Of a DNA stretch of 6,864 nucleotides, positions 1 through 5,666 are shown piece by piece. The DNA comes from Oscillospiraceae bacterium. Its GTDB lineage: Bacteria > Bacillota > Clostridia > Oscillospirales > UBA644. Below the pieces are notes generated by a model. The model did no database searches and had not been told where the DNA came from. It saw only the letters and a program-made list of their open reading frames with translations. Position 1 is the stretch's first letter; each line of letters opens with the position of its first letter. The stretch is taken from contig SVMP01000114.1 of assembly GCA_015067385.1 (NCBI GenBank), positions 1-6,864 on the forward strand, given 5' to 3'. A program made the position numbers and the translations under genes.

Positions 1-99
1 AGTATCAATATCCTGCACAGGCTGTTCAACGGGGGAACAACCCGAACAGACGCATAAAAGGAGGATAAATGATAAAACGATTTTTAAAACTTTATTCAT
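1..99 (-). CDS. Putative lipoprotein, N-terminal part only (runs off left edge)
   Basis: A frame opens with ATG at 99 and stays open for 33 codons to base 1, so only the N-terminus is present. It encodes MNKVLKIVLS, then a hydrophobic stretch rich in Leu and Cys, then SGCSPVEQPVQ. This is a typical type II (lipoprotein) signal peptide: two Lys near the start, a core of about 12 residues, a probable lipidated Cys at residue 21, and a polar Pro/Gln/Asp-rich start to the mature protein. An AGGA ribosome site lies 10 bases before the ATG. It starts 16 bases after the stop of the preceding lipoprotein gene, so it is probably the fourth gene of the sigma-factor operon. The mature domain is not visible and no function can be given. 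The residue three before the Cys is itself Cys, so the lipobox is imperfect. Confidence 0.65.
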   Translation of the reverse strand, partial: MNKVLKIVLSFILLLCVCSGCSPVEQPVQDIDT

Positions 100-115
100 C
101 AACGATCAATCCTCT

Positions 116-910
116 TTATTTTTCAAGCCAACGATTATATTCTTCCGCTTTTATCGCGTCGAGATCAAATACATAATCGGGATCGATCAGCTGAACACGG
201 ATATAGCAGTCGGTGAATTGAGATTTATCGGCTCTGAGTCTGTAATCATCATCTGCCCAAGGGAATTCATTTCCCAATATAATAGATACGCTGACACCGA
301 ATTTTTCGCAATAATACGATGTTTCTGTTTCTACGGAATTTTCGTCGTATCCAACCGCCTTTACGGCATCGATATACTCTTTGAATTCTTCGGCGGTAAC
401 ACTTTTATCATAGTGATTTTCGTCTGAATTGTGATAAACAAAATAAATTGTATCTATTGCACCGACATACGTTCTTTGAGTCATACAATCGAAATAATCG
501 TCGGGATTCGGGAAATCAAATAAAAACAATGCTCTGAGCCACGCAGCAGATGTACTTTTATTATTACGGGATAAATTTTCGGCCCTATCCCCATCGGGTA
601 ATTCATCGGGCCAAAGGCTTACAAAATGACCATCGTTTTCGCTCGGAATGGAATATGAACCTTGATACCACTTAACATTTTCCCAAACATCTGAATATTC
701 TTCATTCGATGTTTCAGATTCATTTTCAACAGACTGATCCTCTTCCTCAGGTTTATTTTCTTTTTGCGAATCATCTGTTTTATTTTCCGTAGATGCATTC
801 AATGCAACATGTTCGCTAAGCTCTTTTTCAGGCTGTTCAGAGTGATAACAGCTTGTAGAAGCAGACAGAAGAAGGAGCATTGTTAATAATATGGCAACTG
901 TTTTTTTCAT
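116..910 (-). CDS. Uncharacterised lipoprotein with acidic linker
   Basis: This is a 264-aa protein I do not recognise. Residues 1-20 form a signal peptide (MKKTVAILLT, then a Leu-rich core) ending in SASTS before Cys21, the likely lipidation site, although the lipobox lacks the usual Leu/Val at -3. Residues 22-72 are a low-complexity linker rich in Glu, Asn, Ser and Lys, suited to holding a domain away from the membrane. Residues about 74-264 look globular and aromatic-rich, with a WPDELPDGD segment at 100-108 and Cys at 142, 201 and 235. A GAAAGGAT ribosome site precedes the ATG, and the gene begins 33 bases after the stop of the anti-sigma gene. The setting suggests an envelope-facing output or sensor of the sigma operon, but that is inference from position only. 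It is probably anchored on the outer face of the cytoplasmic membrane. Confidence 0.85.
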   Translation of the reverse strand: MKKTVAILLTMLLLLSASTSCYHSEQPEKELSEHVALNASTENKTDDSQKENKPEEEDQSVENESETSNEEYSDVWENVKWYQGSYSIPSENDGHFVSLWPDELPDGDRAENLSRNNKSTSAAWLRALFLFDFPNPDDYFDCMTQRTYVGAIDTIYFVYHNSDENHYDKSVTAEEFKEYIDAVKAVGYDENSVETETSYYCEKFGVSVSIILGNEFPWADDDYRLRADKSQFTDCYIRVQLIDPDYVFDLDAIKAEEYNRWLEK

Positions 911-943
911 AATTTTATTATCCTTTCTATATTATATAAAAAT

Positions 944-1642
944 TTACCATTCAAAATTAAAGCTTTCAAACATTTTCAACAACTGTTCATTCGAATCACA
1001 CGTTATGGTGTAAAAATCATTATTTATCGAAAAGTACAGTTGTGAGCTGTCAGCAGAGCTTAACATATTTAAAAAATCCACATTTCCGGATTTATCATTT
1101 GGAGAAGAATCGTCCGTACAATTATGGCACACATCAAAAGTCAACCGTGAATCATCAAAGATAAAAACCGTATGACCGGAATCATCTCTGCGAACCTGCG
1201 ATATTTTAGCACCATAAGCAAATTCCTGTGGGTAAAACAGATCTAAATTTTCTGTTTTCAATAAAGAATCAAGAGACCAATGAGTTGTTTCTTTTCCGTT
1301 ATACACATAAGTTATACTGTTATTTTTATATATCTGAGCGGTAACATAAAAAGTAACGCATGAAAATAACAAAACGAAACATGCCATCAATGCTGCAAAT
1401 GCGGGCTTGAATATATGATTTGGTGAGGTTCTTTTTTCAGCCCCTACCCTCTTCAATATTTCTTTAATACGACGACGTTTTTCAAGCCTTGACGGCTTTT
1501 TATATTCCGTAAAATTCGCCAATAGTTCTTCGCATAATTCTACATATTCCCAGTCTATTTCATTATCCGGCTTATTCATTTCCGACATAAGGGCATCGGC
1601 TATTTTTTTCATTACGATCGACTTTGGATCCTTTTCCGTCAT
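944..1642 (-). CDS. Probable membrane-anchored anti-sigma factor
   Basis: A 232-aa protein with one transmembrane helix at about residues 80-102 (FKPAFAALMACFVLLFSCV). The N-terminal 79 residues are charged and likely cytoplasmic, with a helical acidic part (about 28-45, WEYVELCEELL) followed by a basic patch (51-59, RLEKRRRIK), as expected by the positive-inside rule. Residues about 103-232 would be outside and carry a CxxC pair (Cys172, Cys175) and Cys215. The C-terminal part resembles the extracellular DUF4367-type domain of clostridial anti-sigma factors, a tentative impression. No zinc-binding HxxxCxxC anti-sigma motif is visible. The call rests mainly on the layout: directly downstream of an ECF sigma gene, 59 bases after its stop, with soluble N-terminus and single helix. 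It would hold the sigma factor at the membrane until a signal arrives. AGGAAGTGA lies just before the ATG. Confidence 0.72.
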   Translation of the reverse strand: MTEKDPKSIVMKKIADALMSEMNKPDNEIDWEYVELCEELLANFTEYKKPSRLEKRRRIKEILKRVGAEKRTSPNHIFKPAFAALMACFVLLFSCVTFYVTAQIYKNNSITYVYNGKETTHWSLDSLLKTENLDLFYPQEFAYGAKISQVRRDDSGHTVFIFDDSRLTFDVCHNCTDDSSPNDKSGNVDFLNMLSSADSSQLYFSINNDFYTITCDSNEQLLKMFESFNFEW

Positions 1643-1701
1643 AAGATCACTTCCTTTTTGATTGATAATAAATTACGCTTGACCGTTTCCGTAAAATACA
1701 T

Positions 1702-2226
1702 TTATTGTTTCTTTAAAATCCTCTTTAATATATCGTGAGATTTATCCCGAAGCCGTTTTGTCTTTGTTTTCAAAGTCGGGATCGGTATACCGTATTTTTC
1801 CTGTAATTCTTTATAAGTCAAACCCTCACTGAGATCGATCATAACAAGAAATGCCTGTTTCTCGCTTTCCGTCAATTCTTTTTCAAATCGGGATTTCATT
1901 TGTTCGTAAGCGTGTTTTTCGATCAGTGAATCGAGTTCGTTGCCGTCATTCGGGATATTTTCAATTTCTTCCGAATCGGAAAGATTTTTATTTTTATATC
2001 TGAGTTCATCATGAAAGATATTAGTCACGGCGGAATAGAGCCATTTTTTCAGTTGATTTTGATCAAGATCTTTTAAAAAATCATATTTTTCCCAAAATCT
2101 GCAGAACGCCTCGGAAACAACATCTTCCGCTTCCGTTTCGGTCAACCCTTTATTTATACAATAAAGGATCAGTGGCTTATGATATTTTTCAAACAAGTCA
2201 CCGATGACTTTATTTCCCGATCTCAT
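1702..2226 (-). CDS. ECF-type RNA polymerase sigma-70 family factor
   Basis: A 174-aa two-domain sigma factor that would direct RNA polymerase to a dedicated promoter set. Residues about 10-77 form region 2 (LFEKYHKPLILYC, then TEAEDVVSEAFCRFWEKYD, then WLYSAVTNIFHDELR). The DVVSEAF..FW pattern is the classic region 2.2 core-binding signature. A charged linker spans about 78-115. Region 4 is at about 116-168, with a helix-turn-helix at 137-158 (TYKELQEKYGIPIPTLKTKT) for -35 recognition. Length is normal for ECF sigmas, and regions 1 and 3 are absent. I chose the ATG at 2226 over an in-frame TTG at 2277: a GGGAG ribosome site sits 8 bases upstream of the ATG and the extra 17 residues match nothing in region 2. 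It heads a probable operon with the anti-sigma and two lipoprotein genes. The target promoters are unknown. Confidence 0.92.
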   Translation of the reverse strand: MRSGNKVIGDLFEKYHKPLILYCINKGLTETEAEDVVSEAFCRFWEKYDFLKDLDQNQLKKWLYSAVTNIFHDELRYKNKNLSDSEEIENIPNDGNELDSLIEKHAYEQMKSRFEKELTESEKQAFLVMIDLSEGLTYKELQEKYGIPIPTLKTKTKRLRDKSHDILKRILKKQ

Positions 2227-2234
2227 TGACCTAT

Positions 2235-2239
2235 CTCCC
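2235..2239 (-). promoter_or_regulatory. Ribosome binding site of sigma gene
   Basis: GGGAG on the minus strand lies 8 bases before the ATG at 2226. It is what decides the start of the sigma gene, since the upstream TTG alternative at 2277 has no comparable site. Confidence 0.7.
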
Positions 2240-2301
2240 GAGCTTTCTTTTTCTGTGATAAATATGGGTAAACACAACTTATAAATCTACTTGAGTTTCT
2301 C

Positions 2302-2317
2302 TACATTACTAAATGTA
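2302..2317. repeat. Short inverted repeat upstream of sigma operon
   Basis: TACATT-ACTA-AATGTA is a perfect 6-bp dyad with a 4-base spacer, about 75 bases upstream of the sigma start. It has the form of a repressor operator, and the TACA/TGTA half-sites recall BlaI/MecI-type operators, but the resemblance is weak and the region is AT-rich. I could not assign a clear sigma-A promoter in the roughly 230 bases between the sigma and GH43 genes, so its position relative to the transcription start is unknown. Confidence 0.3.
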
Positions 2318-2400
2318 AAAAACAGCTTCTGAGGTTTCATTCTTTCGAACATTTCACTAAAAGTTTACAATACAAGAAAATAAAAGCATTTATTTAGTGC

Positions 2401-2434
2401 AAAGGACAAAGTATCCGCAGATATTTTGTCCTTT
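2401..2434 (-). terminator. Hairpin downstream of GH43 gene, probable terminator
   Basis: Positions 2401-2415 and 2420-2434 pair over 15 bp around a CGCA tetraloop. The outer ten pairs (AAAGGACAAA with TTTGTCCTTT) are perfect. The hairpin lies 19 bases past the GH43 stop codon. The run of T after the stem is short on both strands (TTT on the minus, TTTT on the plus), so it is a modest intrinsic terminator that could work in either direction. One inner pair, 2411 with 2424, is G-U in plus-strand RNA and a C-A mismatch in minus-strand RNA. It would separate the GH43 transcript from the sigma operon downstream. Confidence 0.6.
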
Positions 2435-2453
2435 TGAAATATTGATATTGTTT

Positions 2454-3359
2454 TCAGATCTCAAAATATGCGGGAGGTCTGTGAGGAACTGGCGGATAAG
2501 AGATTTCTTCGATACAGATCGATTCTTTTTTACCGTTCATATTACCGTGATAGATAACAACATCTCTGCCGTCTTTAAGCTTCAGGCATGAGTTATGACC
2601 GCAATTTGTAACTTCTTTCGAATCGTTTTCAGATTCGGGATTGGAACATGAAATGATCGGATTGCAAGGCATTTTAACGAACGGTTTATCCATACCGTCA
2701 CTTACGGCAAGCCCCATTTCATAGCCTCTTGACCAGCTTGAATACCAGAGATAGAGCTTTCCGTCTCTTTTAACGACAAAGCTGCCCTCTATACCGACAC
2801 TGTCCCAACTACCCTCTTCGCCTTTTTTGATCAATGTTATATAATCACCGTATGTTGAAGCAGAATCCTCGTCGAATCGTTGTGCGATAATAGAACCTTC
2901 CAAATTACAAAAAAGCCAGACAGTTCCGTCATCATCACGGAAAAGATGAGCATCGTTTGTTGTTGATTCAACATCGACAAGGGGCTTTGGAATGATATTA
3001 TAAGGACCTGTAATATTATCTGAAACAGCGACAAATGATTTAAGCGGAGCCGAATAGTTTTCAGAATCATTCTTAGCATTAAAAGTGATAAAAAATTTAT
3101 TTTTGCCGATAAAAAGCTCGGGAGCCCAAAATCTATCCTTACAGGGAGCATCTTCGGAAATATCAACAGAATCAACCATAAGTCCTTCAAAATTCCAAGT
3201 GATAAGATCGGGAGAAGACCACATTTTCACACCCGGATTAGGACCGTTCCAATAAGGTTCTGTAGTTGCAACGAGGTAATATGTACCGTTGAATAAAACT
3301 ACCATAGGATCTCTTACTGAACCTACGGTGGAGTTGTAATCTGGATTAAATAATTTCAT
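2454..3359 (-). CDS. Glycoside hydrolase family 43 enzyme, cytoplasmic
   Basis: A 301-aa single-domain five-bladed beta-propeller glycosidase. All three GH43 catalytic acids can be placed: the general base Asp17 in RDPMV, the pKa-tuning Asp136 in NDAHLF, and the general acid Glu191 in GIEGSF. GHNS at about 254-257 and YHGN at 270-273 match the conserved metal-site His and the terminal blade. Family activities include alpha-L-arabinofuranosidase, beta-xylosidase and exo-galactanase, and sequence alone does not choose among them. I took the ATG at 3359: AGGTGA precedes it, and extending the frame upstream to 3434 would run through the promoter and add a spurious hydrophobic leader. There is then no signal peptide, so it should act in the cytoplasm on imported oligosaccharides. 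It is divergent from the GH95 pair. The C-terminus (PPVPHRPPAYFEI) is short, with no accessory carbohydrate-binding domain. Confidence 0.9.
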   Translation of the reverse strand: MKLFNPDYNSTVGSVRDPMVVLFNGTYYLVATTEPYWNGPNPGVKMWSSPDLITWNFEGLMVDSVDISEDAPCKDRFWAPELFIGKNKFFITFNAKNDSENYSAPLKSFVAVSDNITGPYNIIPKPLVDVESTTNDAHLFRDDDGTVWLFCNLEGSIIAQRFDEDSASTYGDYITLIKKGEEGSWDSVGIEGSFVVKRDGKLYLWYSSWSRGYEMGLAVSDGMDKPFVKMPCNPIISCSNPESENDSKEVTNCGHNSCLKLKDGRDVVIYHGNMNGKKESICIEEISYPPVPHRPPAYFEI

Positions 3360-3363
3360 AACA

Positions 3364-3369
3364 TCACCT
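3364..3369 (-). promoter_or_regulatory. Ribosome binding site of GH43 gene
   Basis: AGGTGA (within AAAGGTGATG) on the minus strand lies 4 bases before the ATG at 3359. It fixes the start of the GH43 gene at that codon rather than the in-frame ATG at 3434. Confidence 0.75.
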
Positions 3370-3389
3370 TTATACTTGTTAATAATATA

Positions 3390-3418
3390 ATTATATACTA
3401 TAAAAAAGATTTTGTCAA
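3390..3418 (-). promoter_or_regulatory. Consensus sigma-A promoter of GH43 gene
   Basis: On the minus strand, TTGACA (3413-3418) and TATAAT (3390-3395) are separated by exactly 17 bases, a full match to the vegetative consensus. Transcription would start near 3383, giving a leader of about 24 bases that holds little beyond the ribosome site. So complete a match suggests a strong basal promoter that would need a repressor for any control. Confidence 0.88.
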
Positions 3419-3463
3419 CAAAAAAACACAACACAACAACCTGATATTTATTAATTTTTCACA

Positions 3464-3492
3464 TTGACTTTCTCGCACTAACATTGTATAAT
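3464..3492 (+). promoter_or_regulatory. Consensus sigma-A promoter of GH95 pair
   Basis: TTGACT (3464-3469) and TATAAT (3487-3492) are separated by 17 bases. This is one mismatch from the vegetative consensus. Transcription would start near 3499, leaving a leader of about 27 bases before the ATG at 3527. It probably drives both GH95 copies, as nothing promoter-like fits in the 25 bases between them. It faces away from the GH43 promoter, with 45 bases between the two -35 boxes where a shared regulator could bind. That spacer holds a CACAA-rich low-complexity run (about 3424-3440) and no catabolite-control (cre) site that I can see. Confidence 0.88.
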
Positions 3493-3512
3493 TATATCAA
3501 GGAATCCGACAG

Positions 3513-3518
3513 AAAGGA
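3513..3518 (+). promoter_or_regulatory. Ribosome binding site of first GH95 gene
   Basis: AAAGGA is 8 bases before the ATG at 3527 but only 2 bases before the in-frame ATG at 3521. The spacing therefore favours 3527. The second GH95 gene has the same CAGAAAGGAT element 9 bases before its ATG. Confidence 0.7.
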
Positions 3519-3526
3519 TAATGTTC

Positions 3527-5641
3527 ATGAAAGAAAATAAATTATATTATATATCCCCTGCGGTTGAATGGGAAGAAGCGTTGCCGTTAGGAAACGGACG
3601 TCTGGGAATGATGGTATTCGGCGGAACATCGGAAGAGCGTGTCCAATTAAACGAAGAAAGTTTCTGGGCAGGATGGGAGACAAGAGATAACTATAATCCT
3701 AAAATTTATGAACATATTGTTGAGATCAGAAAACTGATATTTGAGAACAATTACGCCGAAGCGGAAAAAATGTGTAATGAACATTTATTGATGCGAGGCG
3801 GGCGATCAAAAGAAAGAACCGCTTTCGGAAAACATCAGACGGCGGGAGACCTGTACATACAAACAGACGAGATCTCTGCGAACAATTACAAGCGTGAGCT
3901 TATTCTCGACGAAGGACTTGCAAGAGTAAGTTTCGGAAATTGCGAACGCACTTATTTTGTTTCATATAAATACAATACCGCAGTAATTAAAATAAGCGGA
4001 AACACGGAAAACGTAAAAATACGGTATGAACGAGAAAACGCATCGATAATCGAAGACGAAAATGAAATAGAAGTTTCGGGATATCTGCCGACAAAATTCT
4101 GTTTAAGAATACGTTACGAAAAAAAGGATGATGAATTATACATATACATAACAGCCGCAACCTCATATCTTGAAGAAGAAGATCCTGCCGTTATTACAGC
4201 AAAGACAATAGAAAATGCAATGAAAGCAGGATACGATGAACTGTTAAAGGACACAAGAGAATACTTTTCTGAAATTCTCGGAAGATCGGAAATCGTATTC
4301 CCTGAGTCCGGAACGAAAATAAATATTCCGACAAACGAACGTATATCAAACCCCGAAAACGATCTCGGACTCGTTGAATTGTACTTCAATTTTGGCAAGT
4401 ATTTGCTTGTGGGATCTTCGAGAGGTAAATTACCTGCAAATCTCCAGGGCATATGGAATAAAGATTACAATCCGCCGTGGGCTGCTGATTTTCATATGAA
4501 TATAAATCTACAGATGAACTACTGGAATGCAGAGGTTGCGGACATGCCCGAATTGCTTGAACCGTTCTTCAAATTTTTGGTTCCCCTTTCAGAAGAAGCA
4601 CGGGAAAGCGCAAAAGTACATTTTCATTGCAACGGTTGGTTTCAAGGTGTTGTTGCTAATCCGTTCAAGCATACAGCGCTTGGCAGATACGGATGGTCCA
4701 GCGCATACGTCACAGGCGGCGCATGGTGCATACGTCATATGAAAGAACGATGGCTTTACAGCGGCGACAAGGAATTTCTAAAGGAATATTATTCTGTTAT
4801 CAAGGGAGCATCGGAATTTTTCTGTGATTATCTTGTTACAGACCCACGGTCCGGTTACCTTGTTACAGTCCCTTCAAGTTCGCCTGAAAATTGTTTTATC
4901 CGTCCGAGTGACGGCGGTGTATCAAGCATTTGCGCCGGTCCGACAATGGATATAAGCATAATAAAAGAACTTTTCGAGTTTAACATTGAAGTTATAGATG
5001 CACTTGGCGAAGACCTTGAATTCAAAAAAACACTTCAGGATAAACTATCAAAGCTCCCCCCTTTCAAAATAGGAAAACACGGACAAATAATGGAATGGTC
5101 GGAAGATTTTGACGAATGTGACCCCGGACACAGACATATATCTCACTTATACGGACTATATCCTGCAAATCAGATAACCAAATCCACCCCCGAACTTTTT
5201 GCTGCCGCAAGAAAAACAATAGAGCGACGTCTTGAAAACGGCGGCGGACACACCGGCTGGAGCAGAGCATGGATCATCAATTTCTTTGCAAGACTTGCCG
5301 ACGGTAATTCTGCATATGAACATATTCTTGAGCTGTTCAGAAAAAGTACACTTCCGAATATGTTTGACAATCATCCACCGTTTCAGATCGACGGGAACTT
5401 CGGTGCTTCTGCCGGTATTGCGGAAATGTTGATACAAAGTCATGATGGATACATTGAACTTCTTCCTGCTCTTCCGGATGCTTGGAAAGACGGCGAATTT
5501 AACGGACTTAAAGCACGGGGAGGGTTCAAGGTTTCTGCTAAATGGAAAGACGGTATGATTACAGATTATCGGGTCGAAGGCAAGCAGGGATCTGTGTGTA
5601 CAATTAAATATAACGAAAAAACTGAAACTATAAATTGCTAA
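3527..5641 (+). CDS. GH95 alpha-L-fucosidase, copy 1 (complete)
   Basis: A 704-aa family GH95 enzyme that would remove terminal alpha-L-fucose, classically alpha-1,2-linked, by inversion. Layout: N-terminal beta-sandwich (about 5-240, with EALPLGNGRLGMMVFG and the LNEESFWAGWE block), linker, (alpha/alpha)6 catalytic barrel (about 280-610), C-terminal beta-domain. By comparison with the Bifidobacterium enzyme AfcA, His323, Asn325 and Asn327 (FHMNINLQMNYW) bind sugar and activate water, Glu454 (SSSPEN) is the acid, Asp622 (QIDGNFG) the partner of the Asn base, and GHRHISH (534-540) lines the site. All are present. His323 is the residue I recall as replaced in alpha-L-galactosidases, so fucose is favoured. 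There is no signal peptide, which implies a cytoplasmic enzyme. The start at 3527 is set by the ribosome site and by exact residue-for-residue register with copy 2. Residues 372-392 depart from the usual family pattern. Confidence 0.93.
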   Translation: MKENKLYYISPAVEWEEALPLGNGRLGMMVFGGTSEERVQLNEESFWAGWETRDNYNPKIYEHIVEIRKLIFENNYAEAEKMCNEHLLMRGGRSKERTAFGKHQTAGDLYIQTDEISANNYKRELILDEGLARVSFGNCERTYFVSYKYNTAVIKISGNTENVKIRYERENASIIEDENEIEVSGYLPTKFCLRIRYEKKDDELYIYITAATSYLEEEDPAVITAKTIENAMKAGYDELLKDTREYFSEILGRSEIVFPESGTKINIPTNERISNPENDLGLVELYFNFGKYLLVGSSRGKLPANLQGIWNKDYNPPWAADFHMNINLQMNYWNAEVADMPELLEPFFKFLVPLSEEARESAKVHFHCNGWFQGVVANPFKHTALGRYGWSSAYVTGGAWCIRHMKERWLYSGDKEFLKEYYSVIKGASEFFCDYLVTDPRSGYLVTVPSSSPENCFIRPSDGGVSSICAGPTMDISIIKELFEFNIEVIDALGEDLEFKKTLQDKLSKLPPFKIGKHGQIMEWSEDFDECDPGHRHISHLYGLYPANQITKSTPELFAAARKTIERRLENGGGHTGWSRAWIINFFARLADGNSAYEHILELFRKSTLPNMFDNHPPFQIDGNFGASAGIAEMLIQSHDGYIELLPALPDAWKDGEFNGLKARGGFKVSAKWKDGMITDYRVEGKQGSVCTIKYNEKTETINC

Positions 5642-5666
5642 ACAATTACAGAAAGGATCAAATCAA

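Noticed and set aside
71..178. Short plus-strand frame (about 35 codons) starting at an ATG preceded by a perfect AAAAGGAGG site.
   Set aside because: The AGGAGG is the antisense of a Leu-rich signal peptide codon run (ATCCTCCTTTTA) in the partial lipoprotein gene. The frame runs antisense into two lipoprotein genes and its product resembles nothing.
2227..2277. N-terminal extension of the sigma factor from a TTG at 2277.
   Set aside because: It has no ribosome site and adds 17 residues without sigma homology, while the ATG at 2226 has GGGAG at ideal spacing.
2318..2340. ECF-type autoregulatory promoter for the sigma operon: TGAAAC on the minus strand at 2334-2339.
   Set aside because: The -35-like TGAAAC is present, but at 16-17 bases there is only TACAT, with no CGTA/CGTC-type -10. 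One short match in AT-rich DNA is not enough.
2837..3190. Minus-strand open frame of 117 codons inside the GH43 gene.
   Set aside because: It overlaps the GH43 frame, which has all its catalytic motifs. The alternative product is a hydrophobic frame-shadow without any domain or ribosome site.
3360..3434. Longer GH43 start at the ATG at 3434, giving a hydrophobic leader that might look like a membrane anchor.
   Set aside because: The extension translates the -10 and -35 boxes of a perfect promoter, and the ATG at 3359 has a strong AGGTGA site.
3419..3463. Possible CcpA cre site or sugar-regulator operator between the two -35 boxes.
   Set aside because: The stretch is CACAA-rich low-complexity sequence followed by T/A-rich sequence. 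No TGNAANCGNNNNCA-like match or clear dyad was found.
5156..5443. Minus-strand open frame antisense to the first GH95 gene.
   Set aside because: It lies over the conserved HRHISH to DGNFG coding region, so its openness follows from the codon use of the sense gene.
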